Shown here in pieces: positions 28,801-35,756 of a stretch of 64,000 nt of DNA. Positions within the stretch are counted from its first letter, which is position 1, and every line of letters begins with the position of its first letter. The notes under the pieces were generated by a model. That model saw only the letters and a list, made by a program, of their open reading frames with translations. It made no database searches and had not been told where the DNA came from. The DNA comes from Alcaligenes faecalis (GTDB taxonomy: Bacteria; Pseudomonadota; Gammaproteobacteria; Burkholderiales; Burkholderiaceae_B): the NCBI RefSeq assembly GCF_002443155.1, contig NZ_CP023667.1:2294001-2358000 (forward strand). Direction: 5' to 3'. Position numbers and translations under genes: made by a program.

Positions 28801-29286
28801 CACATACAAGGCCGGATCGCCGAACAAGCCGGCATGAAATTCCGTCCCGGCCAGCACACTCAAACTCAAGGCCACGGCCTTGTACTGCAGAGCCAGATAC
28901 GGAACGGCCGCCACCACGGCAATCCCCGCCACCATGGCCGCCAAGCGCTGCGAGCGCCCATAACGACTGGCCATGAAGTCCGCAATGGAAACCGTATTCT
29001 GGGACTGGGCTACCAACGCCAGGCGTTCGATAATCCGCCAGCCAAACAGCAGCATCAGCATGGGACCTAAATAAATAGGCAAAAAGCCGATGCCATAGCG
29101 CACGGCCGAGCCGACTGCACCATAAAACGTCCACGAAGAACAGTACACAGCCAGGGCCAGGCTGTAGACCGTGGGTCGCAACCAGGGCCGCTGGGTATAC
29201 AAGGGATTCCTGTCCCCGAACCAGGCAATGGCAAACAAGATTGCCGCATAAATCAAGGAAGCCAACACCACCCAAGCTGGCGTCAT
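25843..29286 (-). CDS. crbS: Transporter-fused hybrid histidine kinase, CrbS (MxtR) family
   Basis: 1147 residues. Order: SLC5/sodium:solute symporter-like domain with ~12-13 helices (1-~500); a soluble STAC-like linker (~530-640); PAS (~650-760); coiled coil with RVERELREMNDSLEQRVAVR; HisKA with phospho-accepting His796 in TAVSHDVLQPINAARL; HATPase (NFLANALRYT, VWDSGQGIP, GRGLGLGLSI); and a C-terminal receiver (LDNDLD, LLVDYHL, LTKPVKP). CrbS kinases are thought to sense acetate metabolism and phosphorylate CrbR. ATG 29286 is preferred (AGGAG 9 bases upstream) over the GTG two codons earlier. Convergent with crbR, overlapping it by 14 bp. Confidence 0.9.
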   Translation of the reverse strand: MTPAWVVLASLIYAAILFAIAWFGDRNPLYTQRPWLRPTVYSLALAVYCSSWTFYGAVGSAVRYGIGFLPIYLGPMLMLLFGWRIIERLALVAQSQNTVSIADFMASRYGRSQRLAAMVAGIAVVAAVPYLALQYKAVALSLSVLAGTEFHAGLFGDPALYVAILMALFSILFGTRQVDATEHRPGLMLAVAFESVVKLVALVAVGLFAFRWFGEAELNMVGAVTTLFENSPPVGFVGQTLLAFAAIICLPRQFHVAIVECGDVVDIRRARWLFGAYLLVVSVMVLPIAAAGVSLFGAGGEGVAPDSFVLALPLSQNQVGLALMVYIGGFSAATGMVIVTSVALSTMVSNDLVMPLLLRRGWAQYQQSTVASTVLWIRRVAIMALAGVAYGYYMLSGSDTTLAAYGLMAFVAVAQFGPGLIGGLYWRGASRQGVEAGLLLGFAIWVYTLLLPTLTEVGWLADDWLHQGPFGLSWLRPYQLFGVEGWDPLTHGTFWSLLCNISAFLWVSWRRRPGLGERLRAEPFLDPYAERQTLAARHSYGDLSVHDLLALAERIVGKKMARRAFETQARQVKQALEPGLRADSAWVHFTELLLAAAVGAASARLVLTSALRGSGMEVAAIMAVLDEAGQELRFNRDILLATLENIDQGVSVVDADMRLVAWNQRYQQLFDYPPSMLYVGRSVADLIRFNAERGKVDGVESIGVEQAIERRIQFMREGSSYVTQRMLNDKQVVELRGRPLPGGGYVTSYSDITHYKRVERELREMNDSLEQRVAVRTQEAEKAQESRTRFLTAVSHDVLQPINAARLFASALRDTHDLAEMPNLAERVDTSLRTAEELLEGLLDISRLDAGALKPDLGVINVQHLLQHLADQYAPMAARRGIQLRVHARPLQVYSDHRLLRRVLQNFLANALRYTQEGRVVFGVRVRGKELEFQVWDSGQGIPPHHIQQIYAEFHRYEQAFDWDGRGLGLGLSICQRIAVLLGHTLDVRSEVGRGSMFSIRVPLSHASEASSHPSKESSKPADGLPLTGLRVLCLDNDLDIIAGMEVLLGRWGAEIITANTVDSALEKIALNPDVLLVDYHLHDRLDGLQALQLLRLHLPHAQGALLTADGSDELKAAARQYGYLVLTKPVKPASLRAFLTAQIKTY

Positions 29287-29749
29287 CTGCACTGTCTCCT
29301 ACTTTGGTATAACGCGATGATTTTTCTCGCGATTGTGGGTAATACTAAGGCAGTTCCAGCGGTATATGGCCTGGGAAAGCTAGGGCTTATCACCTATACC
29401 CAATTTGAATTTCAGGACGGAGTTCCTGGCGCAAGCAGCACCCGCAGCATCGTAGGCCACGGGGAGGGTCACATCACCCGCCAACCCGCCCTGAACGATG
29501 CCTGTATGCCTACCGTCAGCCCCGGCCTCAAGGACTGCAACAAAGCGATGCGCAGGCGATAGTCAAGCCAGCGCTGTGTCACCTGTTCAGACGAAGTTTT
29601 TTCATCTGACATCACAAAAAGAAATAGAGCGTTTGAAAGCAAGGAGCACCTGCTCCGGCCCAGAACACATCTATCACCCACAAGCAGAAAAACGCCCCGA
29701 CAAAAAAACTATCTTCCATCGTCATGCGGGGCAAATTAAAGGAGGCAAT
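29287..29749. other. Intergenic region between crbS and the ATP-sulfurylase-like gene
   Basis: 463 bp carrying divergent promoters. An extended in-frame reading from 29498 runs into the next gene but lacks a ribosome site, whereas ATG 29750 has an ideal one. A minus-strand frame of 47 codons (29612 to 29469) has no ribosome site and no recognisable sequence; I cannot support it. GCCCCG/CGGGGC arms (about 29695 and 29727) could fold shortly before the start. Confidence 0.4.
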
Positions 29750-31459
29750 ATGCAGCACTCAACATTGAACTTTGACCGCTATCCACAACAGCCGCACGGT
29801 GGAACGCTGGTCAACCAGGTCGTCCCGGAAGATCGCGTCAAGGACGAGATCGAGCGTGCGCGCTCCCTGCCCAGCATCCGCGTGGATCTGGAGGCGGTCA
29901 TCACCATCGAGATGATCGCCACCGGCGTGCTCTCCCCCAACAAAGGCTTCATGAACGAGGCCGACTACAACTCCGTGCTCAAAGAGGGTCGCTTGAGTAA
30001 TGGTGTGGTGTGGCCTGTGCCTTTGAGCTTCGCCCCGATTGGCGATCGCAACCGCGACATTATCAAAGGCCTTTCGGTCGGCTCTGAAGTGGCACTGACC
30101 AATAGCGACAACGAGCCAGTGGCCATCCTCAGCATCGAGGACATCTTCTCCTACGACAAGGAGCAGCGCGCCCAGCAACTGTTTGGCACCACGGACAGAA
30201 ACCACCCCGGCGTGGACTCCATTTACCGCCGCATGGGCGATGTGTCTCTGGGCGGCACCTTGCACCTGCTGCAACGTGTGGACTGGGGCCCGTTCGAGAA
30301 GCTGCGTCGCGAACCCAAAGACACCTGGCGCCTGTTCTATGAAGAAAAGAAATTCAATTCCGTGGCAGGCTTTATCACCGGCGCGAACCCGCTGCACCGG
30401 GGCCACGAGTACATTCACCGCAATGCGCTGGAGGGGATTGATGGCCTGTTCCTGCAGCCGCTGGTAGAGATGGCCAAACGCGAATACGTGCGCCATGAGT
30501 TCCGCATGATGGCCTACCGGAATGTGCTGGATACCTACTACCCCAAGGACCGCGCCATCCTGTCACCGCTGCGCGTTACCTATATTTTTGCGGGCCCGCG
30601 CGAAACCATTTTGCATGCCCTGATCATGAAGAACTACGGGTGTACTCACGCCCTGATTGGTCGGGATCACGCCGGGATTGGCAGCTACTACGACAAATAC
30701 GCCAGCCACAGTATTTTCGACCAGTTCAGCCCCAAGGAAATGGGTATTGATGTGCGCCTGTTCCATGAGGTGTTTTACTGCACGCGCTGCGCCTGCCATG
30801 CCACTTCCGAGACCTGCCCGCACGATGATCGCTTCAGGCTGACCATCTCCGGCACCGGCATTCGCGAGATGCTGCGTCACGGCATCATGCCACCCAAGGA
30901 GATTTGCCGCCCCGAATCCATCCTGCCTGCCATGCAAGGCGTACAACCCAAGGGACTGTGCGAGGAAGGCGAAGCCATCCAACCCGTCAGCAAGGTTATC
31001 CAGAGCATGTTCCCCTACTACACCCAATACACTCGTCTGGGCGGGGCCAAGCGGAGTGAGCCGCTGGATCCCTCTCAACTGACCGTCCGCGATCTGGAAA
31101 TTGCCAGCCACGACGTCCGACATCATGCGGGGGATATTTATAACGGGGTGTACGCGGAGTACAGCGCCGTCGTGGACCACAACCGCAGCATGCAAGCCGC
31201 CTGGATTGAGGATGCGCGTGCCGCCCTGCGTTTCCAGCAGGAACGTCTGATCAGCGATCTGGAAGAAAAGCACCAGCAAGCACCGGAAGAGGCCTCGGAC
31301 GAGTTCATGTACCAGGACAAGCAAGAGGTCGTGCGGGAGCTGCATTCGGCCCGCAGCTTGCTGGACGATATTCCAGCGGTGATTTCTGCCAGGCAGTTGA
31401 CCACACGCACCTGGAACGTTCTGCCCTACCAGCGCTACCGTGGGGCGGATAAGGAGTAA
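29750..31459 (+). CDS. ATP-sulfurylase-like protein with altered active-site motif
   Basis: 569 residues. The fold of sulfate adenylyltransferase is clear: PUA-like N-terminal domain, then the nucleotidyltransferase domain with NPLHRGHEY, IGRDHAGIGSYYDKY (304-), a cysteine cluster CTRCAC...TCPH (Cys344, 347, 349, 356; probable zinc site) and ISGTGIREML. Where true ATP sulfurylases have QTRN before P-x-H-x-x-H, this protein reads TGAN (210-213), so the sulfate-contacting Arg is missing. About 135 helical residues extend beyond the family's usual end. An ideal ribosome site (AAAGGAGG) precedes ATG 29750. No APS reductase or sulfate transport gene is nearby. Automatic annotation would call it sat; I regard the substrate as open. 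Confidence 0.8.
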   Translation: MQHSTLNFDRYPQQPHGGTLVNQVVPEDRVKDEIERARSLPSIRVDLEAVITIEMIATGVLSPNKGFMNEADYNSVLKEGRLSNGVVWPVPLSFAPIGDRNRDIIKGLSVGSEVALTNSDNEPVAILSIEDIFSYDKEQRAQQLFGTTDRNHPGVDSIYRRMGDVSLGGTLHLLQRVDWGPFEKLRREPKDTWRLFYEEKKFNSVAGFITGANPLHRGHEYIHRNALEGIDGLFLQPLVEMAKREYVRHEFRMMAYRNVLDTYYPKDRAILSPLRVTYIFAGPRETILHALIMKNYGCTHALIGRDHAGIGSYYDKYASHSIFDQFSPKEMGIDVRLFHEVFYCTRCACHATSETCPHDDRFRLTISGTGIREMLRHGIMPPKEICRPESILPAMQGVQPKGLCEEGEAIQPVSKVIQSMFPYYTQYTRLGGAKRSEPLDPSQLTVRDLEIASHDVRHHAGDIYNGVYAEYSAVVDHNRSMQAAWIEDARAALRFQQERLISDLEEKHQQAPEEASDEFMYQDKQEVVRELHSARSLLDDIPAVISARQLTTRTWNVLPYQRYRGADKE

Positions 31460-31486
31460 GGCGCTATCCAGTTTGTTCGCAGAATG

Positions 31487-31524
31487 AAAAAGCCCCTGAT
31501 CTCAGCAAGATCAGGGGCTTTTTT
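31487..31524. terminator. Bidirectional terminator between convergent genes
   Basis: AAAAAGCCCCTGATC (31487-31501) and GATCAGGGGCTTTTTT (31509-31524) form a long stem with A and T tracts on both sides, serving the sulfurylase-like gene and the convergent speDE gene. Confidence 0.92.
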
Positions 31525-31539
31525 AATGACAGAACCTGC

Positions 31540-32817
31540 TTAACAGACCTCTTCCAGATTGACCTCGTTCACAGGCATCAGGCGGCGGTAGAAAGTAGGC
31601 AGAGCAAACAAGGCGCCATGAAGGTCAGCGTTGTAGAACTGCAGGGAATCCTGGTTCTCGCTGCTCATACGCTGCTCCAGGCGTTCCTGGATCTGCTCGG
31701 TGGAGAATGCACGCGGATTCAGCTCGTCGGAGGCAATTGCCAGCCCCCAGTAAGAGCCGTACAACGGAATATGCAGACCGTAGCCATGCACTTGCGCGAA
31801 CACGCTGGCCAGGGAGGCACTCAGATTCTTGACCTGCTGGCTTTCGTGGAAAGGCGAACCCAGGTGCAATACCAAAGCACCGCCGCTTGCCAGCGCACGT
31901 TTGCAGGATTCAAAAAACGCAGTCGTGTACAAGGGACCGGCTGGCGTTTCAGGGTCCGTCAGATCCAGATAAATCAGATCAAACTGCTCTTGCGTATTGG
32001 CCAGGAATTTCGCGCCGTCTTCAATCTGAATCTGCACACGCGGGTTATCAAACGCACCCTTGTGAATGGACTGCAGGTGCTCGCGAGCTACCTCAATCAC
32101 CTCACCATCCAGTTCAACCAGGGAGACTCGCTCCAGGCTGGGGTACTTCAACAGTTCTTCCAGGGCTCCGCCATCACCACCGCCCACAATCAGGGCGCGA
32201 CGTGGATTGGGGTGAGCCATGGCGGCCGGGTGAATCAGACCCTCATGATAGAAGAACTCTTCAGCCTCGGAGGTCATCATGCAACCGTCCAGGCGCAAGG
32301 TCGTACCCAGGGTTTCGGAACGCAGCAATTCCAGACGTTGGAAAGCGGTCTGGCGCTCCAGCAAACGCTCGGTAAAGCGGAAACCGTACAAGGCATCCTG
32401 GTTCAGGTTTTCAGTCAGCAATTCGCCGGCATGAGCCGGGCCGTCGGCCTCGCCGCGCCACAAGCGATTACGCTGGGCCTGGCCGGGCTTGAAAGCCTGT
32501 TCAATTCCGTTGATCAGGCGGGTCGCTTTACCGGAGTTGTCCTGCATGAAGTTGCAGACATACACATCCAGCGTCACGCCACCACGCTCTGGCCAGGTAT
32601 GGATGGCCAAGTGAGATTCGGCCAGCAACAGTACACCGGTTACGCCACCGGGCTGCCCTTCAAACTCGGGAAATGCCTGCCACTCTTCACCAACAATCGT
32701 CAGCCCTGCATCAATCGTTTGCTGGCGGCAAAAATCAGCCAGTTTCTGGGCATCGATCAGCAGCTCCGGGCTGCATGCACATTGGCAAAGGTCTGCGGTC
32801 AAGTGCAAGCCTTGCAT
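31540..32817 (-). CDS. Fused S-adenosylmethionine decarboxylase - spermidine synthase
   Basis: 425 residues joining two consecutive enzymes of polyamine synthesis. Residues 1-~115 are a SpeD-type decarboxylase with the self-cleavage site LLAESHLAIHTWPE (Glu67-Ser68, Ser becoming the pyruvoyl cofactor). Residues ~130-425 are an aminopropyltransferase (SpeE) with ALIVGGGDGGALEELL, SLVELDGEVIEVAREHL and the catalytic Asp stretch LIYLDLTDPETPAGPLYT. Product of the first half, decarboxylated AdoMet, would feed the second directly. Self-processing would release the first 67 residues as the beta chain. AGGAG precedes the ATG. Single gene. Confidence 0.92.
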   Translation of the reverse strand: MQGLHLTADLCQCACSPELLIDAQKLADFCRQQTIDAGLTIVGEEWQAFPEFEGQPGGVTGVLLLAESHLAIHTWPERGGVTLDVYVCNFMQDNSGKATRLINGIEQAFKPGQAQRNRLWRGEADGPAHAGELLTENLNQDALYGFRFTERLLERQTAFQRLELLRSETLGTTLRLDGCMMTSEAEEFFYHEGLIHPAAMAHPNPRRALIVGGGDGGALEELLKYPSLERVSLVELDGEVIEVAREHLQSIHKGAFDNPRVQIQIEDGAKFLANTQEQFDLIYLDLTDPETPAGPLYTTAFFESCKRALASGGALVLHLGSPFHESQQVKNLSASLASVFAQVHGYGLHIPLYGSYWGLAIASDELNPRAFSTEQIQERLEQRMSSENQDSLQFYNADLHGALFALPTFYRRLMPVNEVNLEEVC

Positions 32818-32884
32818 AATCGTGTGCTCCTTTAACGGATTTTGCGTCCCCTACCAACGAGATGACCGCAACATAAAAACTTCA

Positions 32885-32920
32885 AAGCGAGGTGCACCTG
32901 AAATGGCGATCACCTCGCTT
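32885..32920 (-). terminator. Inverted repeat, probable terminator of the histidine kinase gene
   Basis: AAGCGAGGTG (32885-32894) and CACCTCGCTT (32911-32920), perfect 10-bp arms with a 16-nt spacer. On the minus strand it is followed by TGAAGTTTTTA. It also lies in the leader or promoter of speDE, so a regulatory role there is possible. Confidence 0.55.
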
Positions 32921-32991
32921 CATCGAAAAGAGCGGAAATTGTACCTTATATCAAACTTAAATATATGAAAATAACCCTATTTTAGAGAAGA

Positions 32992-34137
32992 TTAAGGTAT
33001 ATACGAGGCGGAAGGCAGCAGAACCAATTCCATGACCAAATGGGCGCCCGGCCCCGGACGGTCCTTGAAATAGACCTTGCCCCCATGGTGATGCACAATC
33101 GAGCGCAAAATGGACAAGCCCAGACCGCTTCCTTGCTCCTGCTGGCCGGGCAGACGATAGAACTTGTCAAACACCTTCTCTTTATAGAGCGGATCAATTC
33201 CCGGCCCTTGATCCAGGACCTCTATACGCGCCCAGCCAGTTTCGCCGGGCTGCAAGCGCAAGGTCACCATGGTGTCCGGCGCGGAATACTTCAGGGCATT
33301 TTCCAGCGCATTGCGCAGAGCCACCAGTAAAGGAACAATATCCGCTTTGACCCACAAGCCATACGTGGGCAAATCCAGAGAAATGCGGTGGCGCTGCTCA
33401 TGAAAGGGACGCAGACTCAGGCGCAGCACAGCACGCAAATCGGACTCGCGCCATTCTTGCATGCCCGCCCCTTCGTGCTCCATGCGATTCAGGCGCGTCA
33501 AGTCGTCCAGCAGCACATCTACGCTACGGACTTTCTCATGTAATTGGGTATAAATCTTGCTCGCCCAGGCTGAAGGGGTCGTCTCCAGTTGCAGCAATTG
33601 GATATACCCACTGATAGCGGCCAACGGCGAGCGTATTTCATGGGCCGCTACGGCAAAGCAGTCAGCACGGTCGCGCTCCTGCTGCATTTTTTCGCTGACA
33701 TCGCGAATCATCAACAGGGTTGTGGTGTCTGAGTCCGAGGCGGCATAGGCATGAAACTCCAGTGCGCGAGCCTGTTCCCCTTCACCATCCCGGTGCATGC
33801 AGTAAAAGGGAGTTTTCACGCGCTGAATGACCTGACTAATTTCAGGCAGTAAATACGCCAAATCTGCCTGTATTCCTTTTTCCAGACTCTGGAAAAAACC
33901 GATTAAATCATCGATACCCTTGGCTAAATCGGGTATATCCAGTAAACGGCGCATGGCCTGATTACAGCCTTCCACTCGCCCACAGGAATCAAACATGACA
34001 ATGGCATCGGGTAAGGCATCCAGCATTTGCTCAAAGCGATGCGCTTTGTCATCAGCCTGCCCCGGCCATTTAGGGACGCTCGTTCGTTGAAACAAACGTT
34101 GCCCGATTAAAAAACTGGTAAATAGTGTGAGCGACAA
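32992..34137 (-). CDS. PAS-domain sensor histidine kinase
   Basis: 381 residues. A short hydrophobic N-terminus (LTLFTSFLIG) may be a membrane anchor; PAS ~33-150 (LPDAIVMFDSCGRVEGCNQAMRRLL); HisKA with His in VAAHEIRSPLAAISGYIQLLQ; HATPase with LRNALENALKYS, VLDQGPGID and GSGLGLSI. No receiver. The frame opens after a TAG at 34148-34150 and the first start with a ribosome site (GGGGA, 5 bases) is TTG 34137; the first ATG would cut into the PAS domain. The unlinked partner may be the HTH-receiver protein encoded 0.8 kb away on the other strand. Confidence 0.87.
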   Translation of the reverse strand: MSLTLFTSFLIGQRLFQRTSVPKWPGQADDKAHRFEQMLDALPDAIVMFDSCGRVEGCNQAMRRLLDIPDLAKGIDDLIGFFQSLEKGIQADLAYLLPEISQVIQRVKTPFYCMHRDGEGEQARALEFHAYAASDSDTTTLLMIRDVSEKMQQERDRADCFAVAAHEIRSPLAAISGYIQLLQLETTPSAWASKIYTQLHEKVRSVDVLLDDLTRLNRMEHEGAGMQEWRESDLRAVLRLSLRPFHEQRHRISLDLPTYGLWVKADIVPLLVALRNALENALKYSAPDTMVTLRLQPGETGWARIEVLDQGPGIDPLYKEKVFDKFYRLPGQQEQGSGLGLSILRSIVHHHGGKVYFKDRPGPGAHLVMELVLLPSASYIP

Positions 34138-34930
34138 GCCAATCCCCTATTTTCTTCCCAAAACAAGCACTGCGCCTGCCTCAGTGTGGTTTCAATCTCC
34201 ATGCAACAAAACGCCAATCCAGCGGATAAACCAAGCATTTTTCTCGATGGGATTACTGATATGCCAATGCCCTTGCATTAGTCTGGGTAAAAAAAACGGT
34301 TAACCGCCTAATAAATAAATTTCATAACAATTAAGCGACACAACAGGAAAGGTATTGGTACGTTTTAAAAGCTTTACCCCAAAACCCCTATCCATACTGC
34401 TTAACGGCAGAAACCGCCGTATCATAAGGTCCATAAATTTTCTTTGAGAAAATACGGAAACTTGTACAAAATAGATTCCCGTTTACTTCATAAAGACTGA
34501 CCAGGATCAAAACTAACGATAAAAACAAATGCTAGGGTGCTAACACCCTTTTTCTTGGCCCGACAAGCCAAACATCGCTCGGACCCGCCCATATCACCAA
34601 CACTTATAAGTGTGTACAGCTACCCACACTGGGCCCGTCCGGTAACACGACAGTGCAAGGGATACGCGTAAAATCAGCAAGGCGAGTCCAGGTTCACGGG
34701 CCCGCCCGATTGAAGTGACTCCCTGACGAAGCATGAACATCTGAAAATCGGAGATATTAGAAGCATGTGTGTCGACTACTCTGCCTATCACTTGGCGTGA
34801 ACAGGCCACTTTCCATTGCCATTATTAGTAGTTCTGTACTTACTAATACCGTCTCTACACTTTGCACTGCTACATCGGGGCACACAGCCTTCTTTTCCCC
34901 GGTCTGGCCTGCTTTCATTTTGTTGATTCC
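34138..34930. other. Non-coding stretch of about 800 bp with several palindromes
   Basis: AT-rich and without a supported gene. It contains a small terminator-like hairpin at 34534-34553; a possible promoter TTGAGA - 17 - CAAAAT (about 34444-34472) ahead of it; a perfect 14-bp palindrome ACACTTATAAGTGT (34600-34613); and an inverted repeat ATTAGTA (34824-34830) / TACTAAT (34841-34847) before the HTH-receiver gene. Divergent promoters for the kinase and the HTH-receiver gene must lie here. Confidence 0.5.
34534..34553 (+). terminator. Short orphan terminator-like hairpin
   Basis: AGGGTG (34534-34539), loop CTAA, CACCCT (34544-34549) and T5. No gene ends here on the plus strand, so it may close a small RNA starting near 34480. 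Confidence 0.5.
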
Positions 34931-35554
34931 ATGAACGACGCCGTTTACTCCACTCGGCAGGCTGCTGATTTGCTAGGTGTGTCTGTACGCACCGTACAAC
35001 TCTGGGTAGAAGCCGGGACCCTGAAAGCCTGGAAAACCCAAGGCGGGCACCGACGTATCGACCGTGACTCCGTACAAGCCATCTTGCAAGAGCGCCAGGG
35101 GCAAACCAGTTCCCAGACACCCGACGCCCCGATTACTCCCAGCCTGCCCGTTTGCAGCGGTGAACCCTGCCTGCGCGTCCTGGTCGTTGAAGACGACCTG
35201 GATTTGCTGGCGATTTACCGTATGGCCATGGAACATCTACCCTTCCCGGTCGAGTTGCGCTGCGAGCAAGATGGGTTGAAAGGTCTGATTGCCGCCGGCA
35301 ACTTCTACCCCGATGTGCTGATCGTGGACCTGAACCTGCCCAAACTGGATGGGTTTGCCATGCTCAAGGCGCTGGCCGATGCCCCTGAAACTGAACATAC
35401 CCAGATTTACGTGATTTCTGCATTGAGCGCCGCTGATATTCACGCGCGTGGCGGTTTGCCCGGCAACGCGACAGCCCTGGCCAAACCCATTCCCATTGCC
35501 CTGCTCCTGCAACTGCTCAGCGAAGCCTTCCACGCCCAGTACCTGCCCTCCTGA
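34931..35554 (+). CDS. HTH (excisionase/MerR-like) - receiver domain fusion protein
   Basis: 207 residues with reversed order for a response regulator. Residues 1-57 are an excisionase/MerR-type winged HTH (VYSTRQAADLLGVSVRTVQLWVEAGTLKAW, then GGHRRIDRDSV). A linker rich in Gln/Ser/Pro follows. Residues ~80-207 are a receiver: LVVEDDLDLLAIY, phospho-acceptor Asp133 in LIVDLNLPKLDG, Ser in VISALS, Lys in ALAKPIP. Flanked by a PAS histidine kinase (divergent) and an Aer-like receptor (downstream, same strand), it is probably a phosphorylation-controlled DNA-binding protein. Start at ATG 34931; an upstream in-frame start at 34862 adds 23 unconserved residues. Confidence 0.85.
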   Translation: MNDAVYSTRQAADLLGVSVRTVQLWVEAGTLKAWKTQGGHRRIDRDSVQAILQERQGQTSSQTPDAPITPSLPVCSGEPCLRVLVVEDDLDLLAIYRMAMEHLPFPVELRCEQDGLKGLIAAGNFYPDVLIVDLNLPKLDGFAMLKALADAPETEHTQIYVISALSAADIHARGGLPGNATALAKPIPIALLLQLLSEAFHAQYLPS

Positions 35555-35662
35555 GCGCTCCCTCTTCCCTTTATCAGCACGGATCATTTTTTTCAATTTC
35601 GATCTCTTTGTGACAAAAACTTTCATTTGATTATCATTTTTTTATTTTTAGACATAAAAAAC

Positions 35663-35676
35663 GTATCAAATGATAC
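35663..35676. promoter_or_regulatory. Dyad GTATCA-AA-TGATAC upstream of the chemoreceptor gene
   Basis: GTATCA (35663-35668) and TGATAC (35671-35676) lie about 80 bp before the receptor ATG in a strongly AT-rich region. Possible regulator site; no protein is assigned. Confidence 0.35.
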
Positions 35677-35756
35677 TATTCACGAAAATTCACAACAAGA
35701 AATTGATCCGTTTATCTCGAGTCTTTTGCTGATACAAAAATACAAAGGGAAAGGCT

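Noticed and set aside
29469..29612. 47-codon minus-strand frame upstream of the ATP-sulfurylase-like gene
   Set aside because: It has an ATG and protein-like composition but no ribosome site, no recognised family and overlaps the expected promoter; not enough to call a gene.
29498..29749. Extended N-terminus of the ATP-sulfurylase-like protein
   Set aside because: The frame is open from 29498, but the first 84 residues are basic and low in family likeness, whereas ATG 29750 has a near-perfect ribosome site and begins just before the conserved domain.
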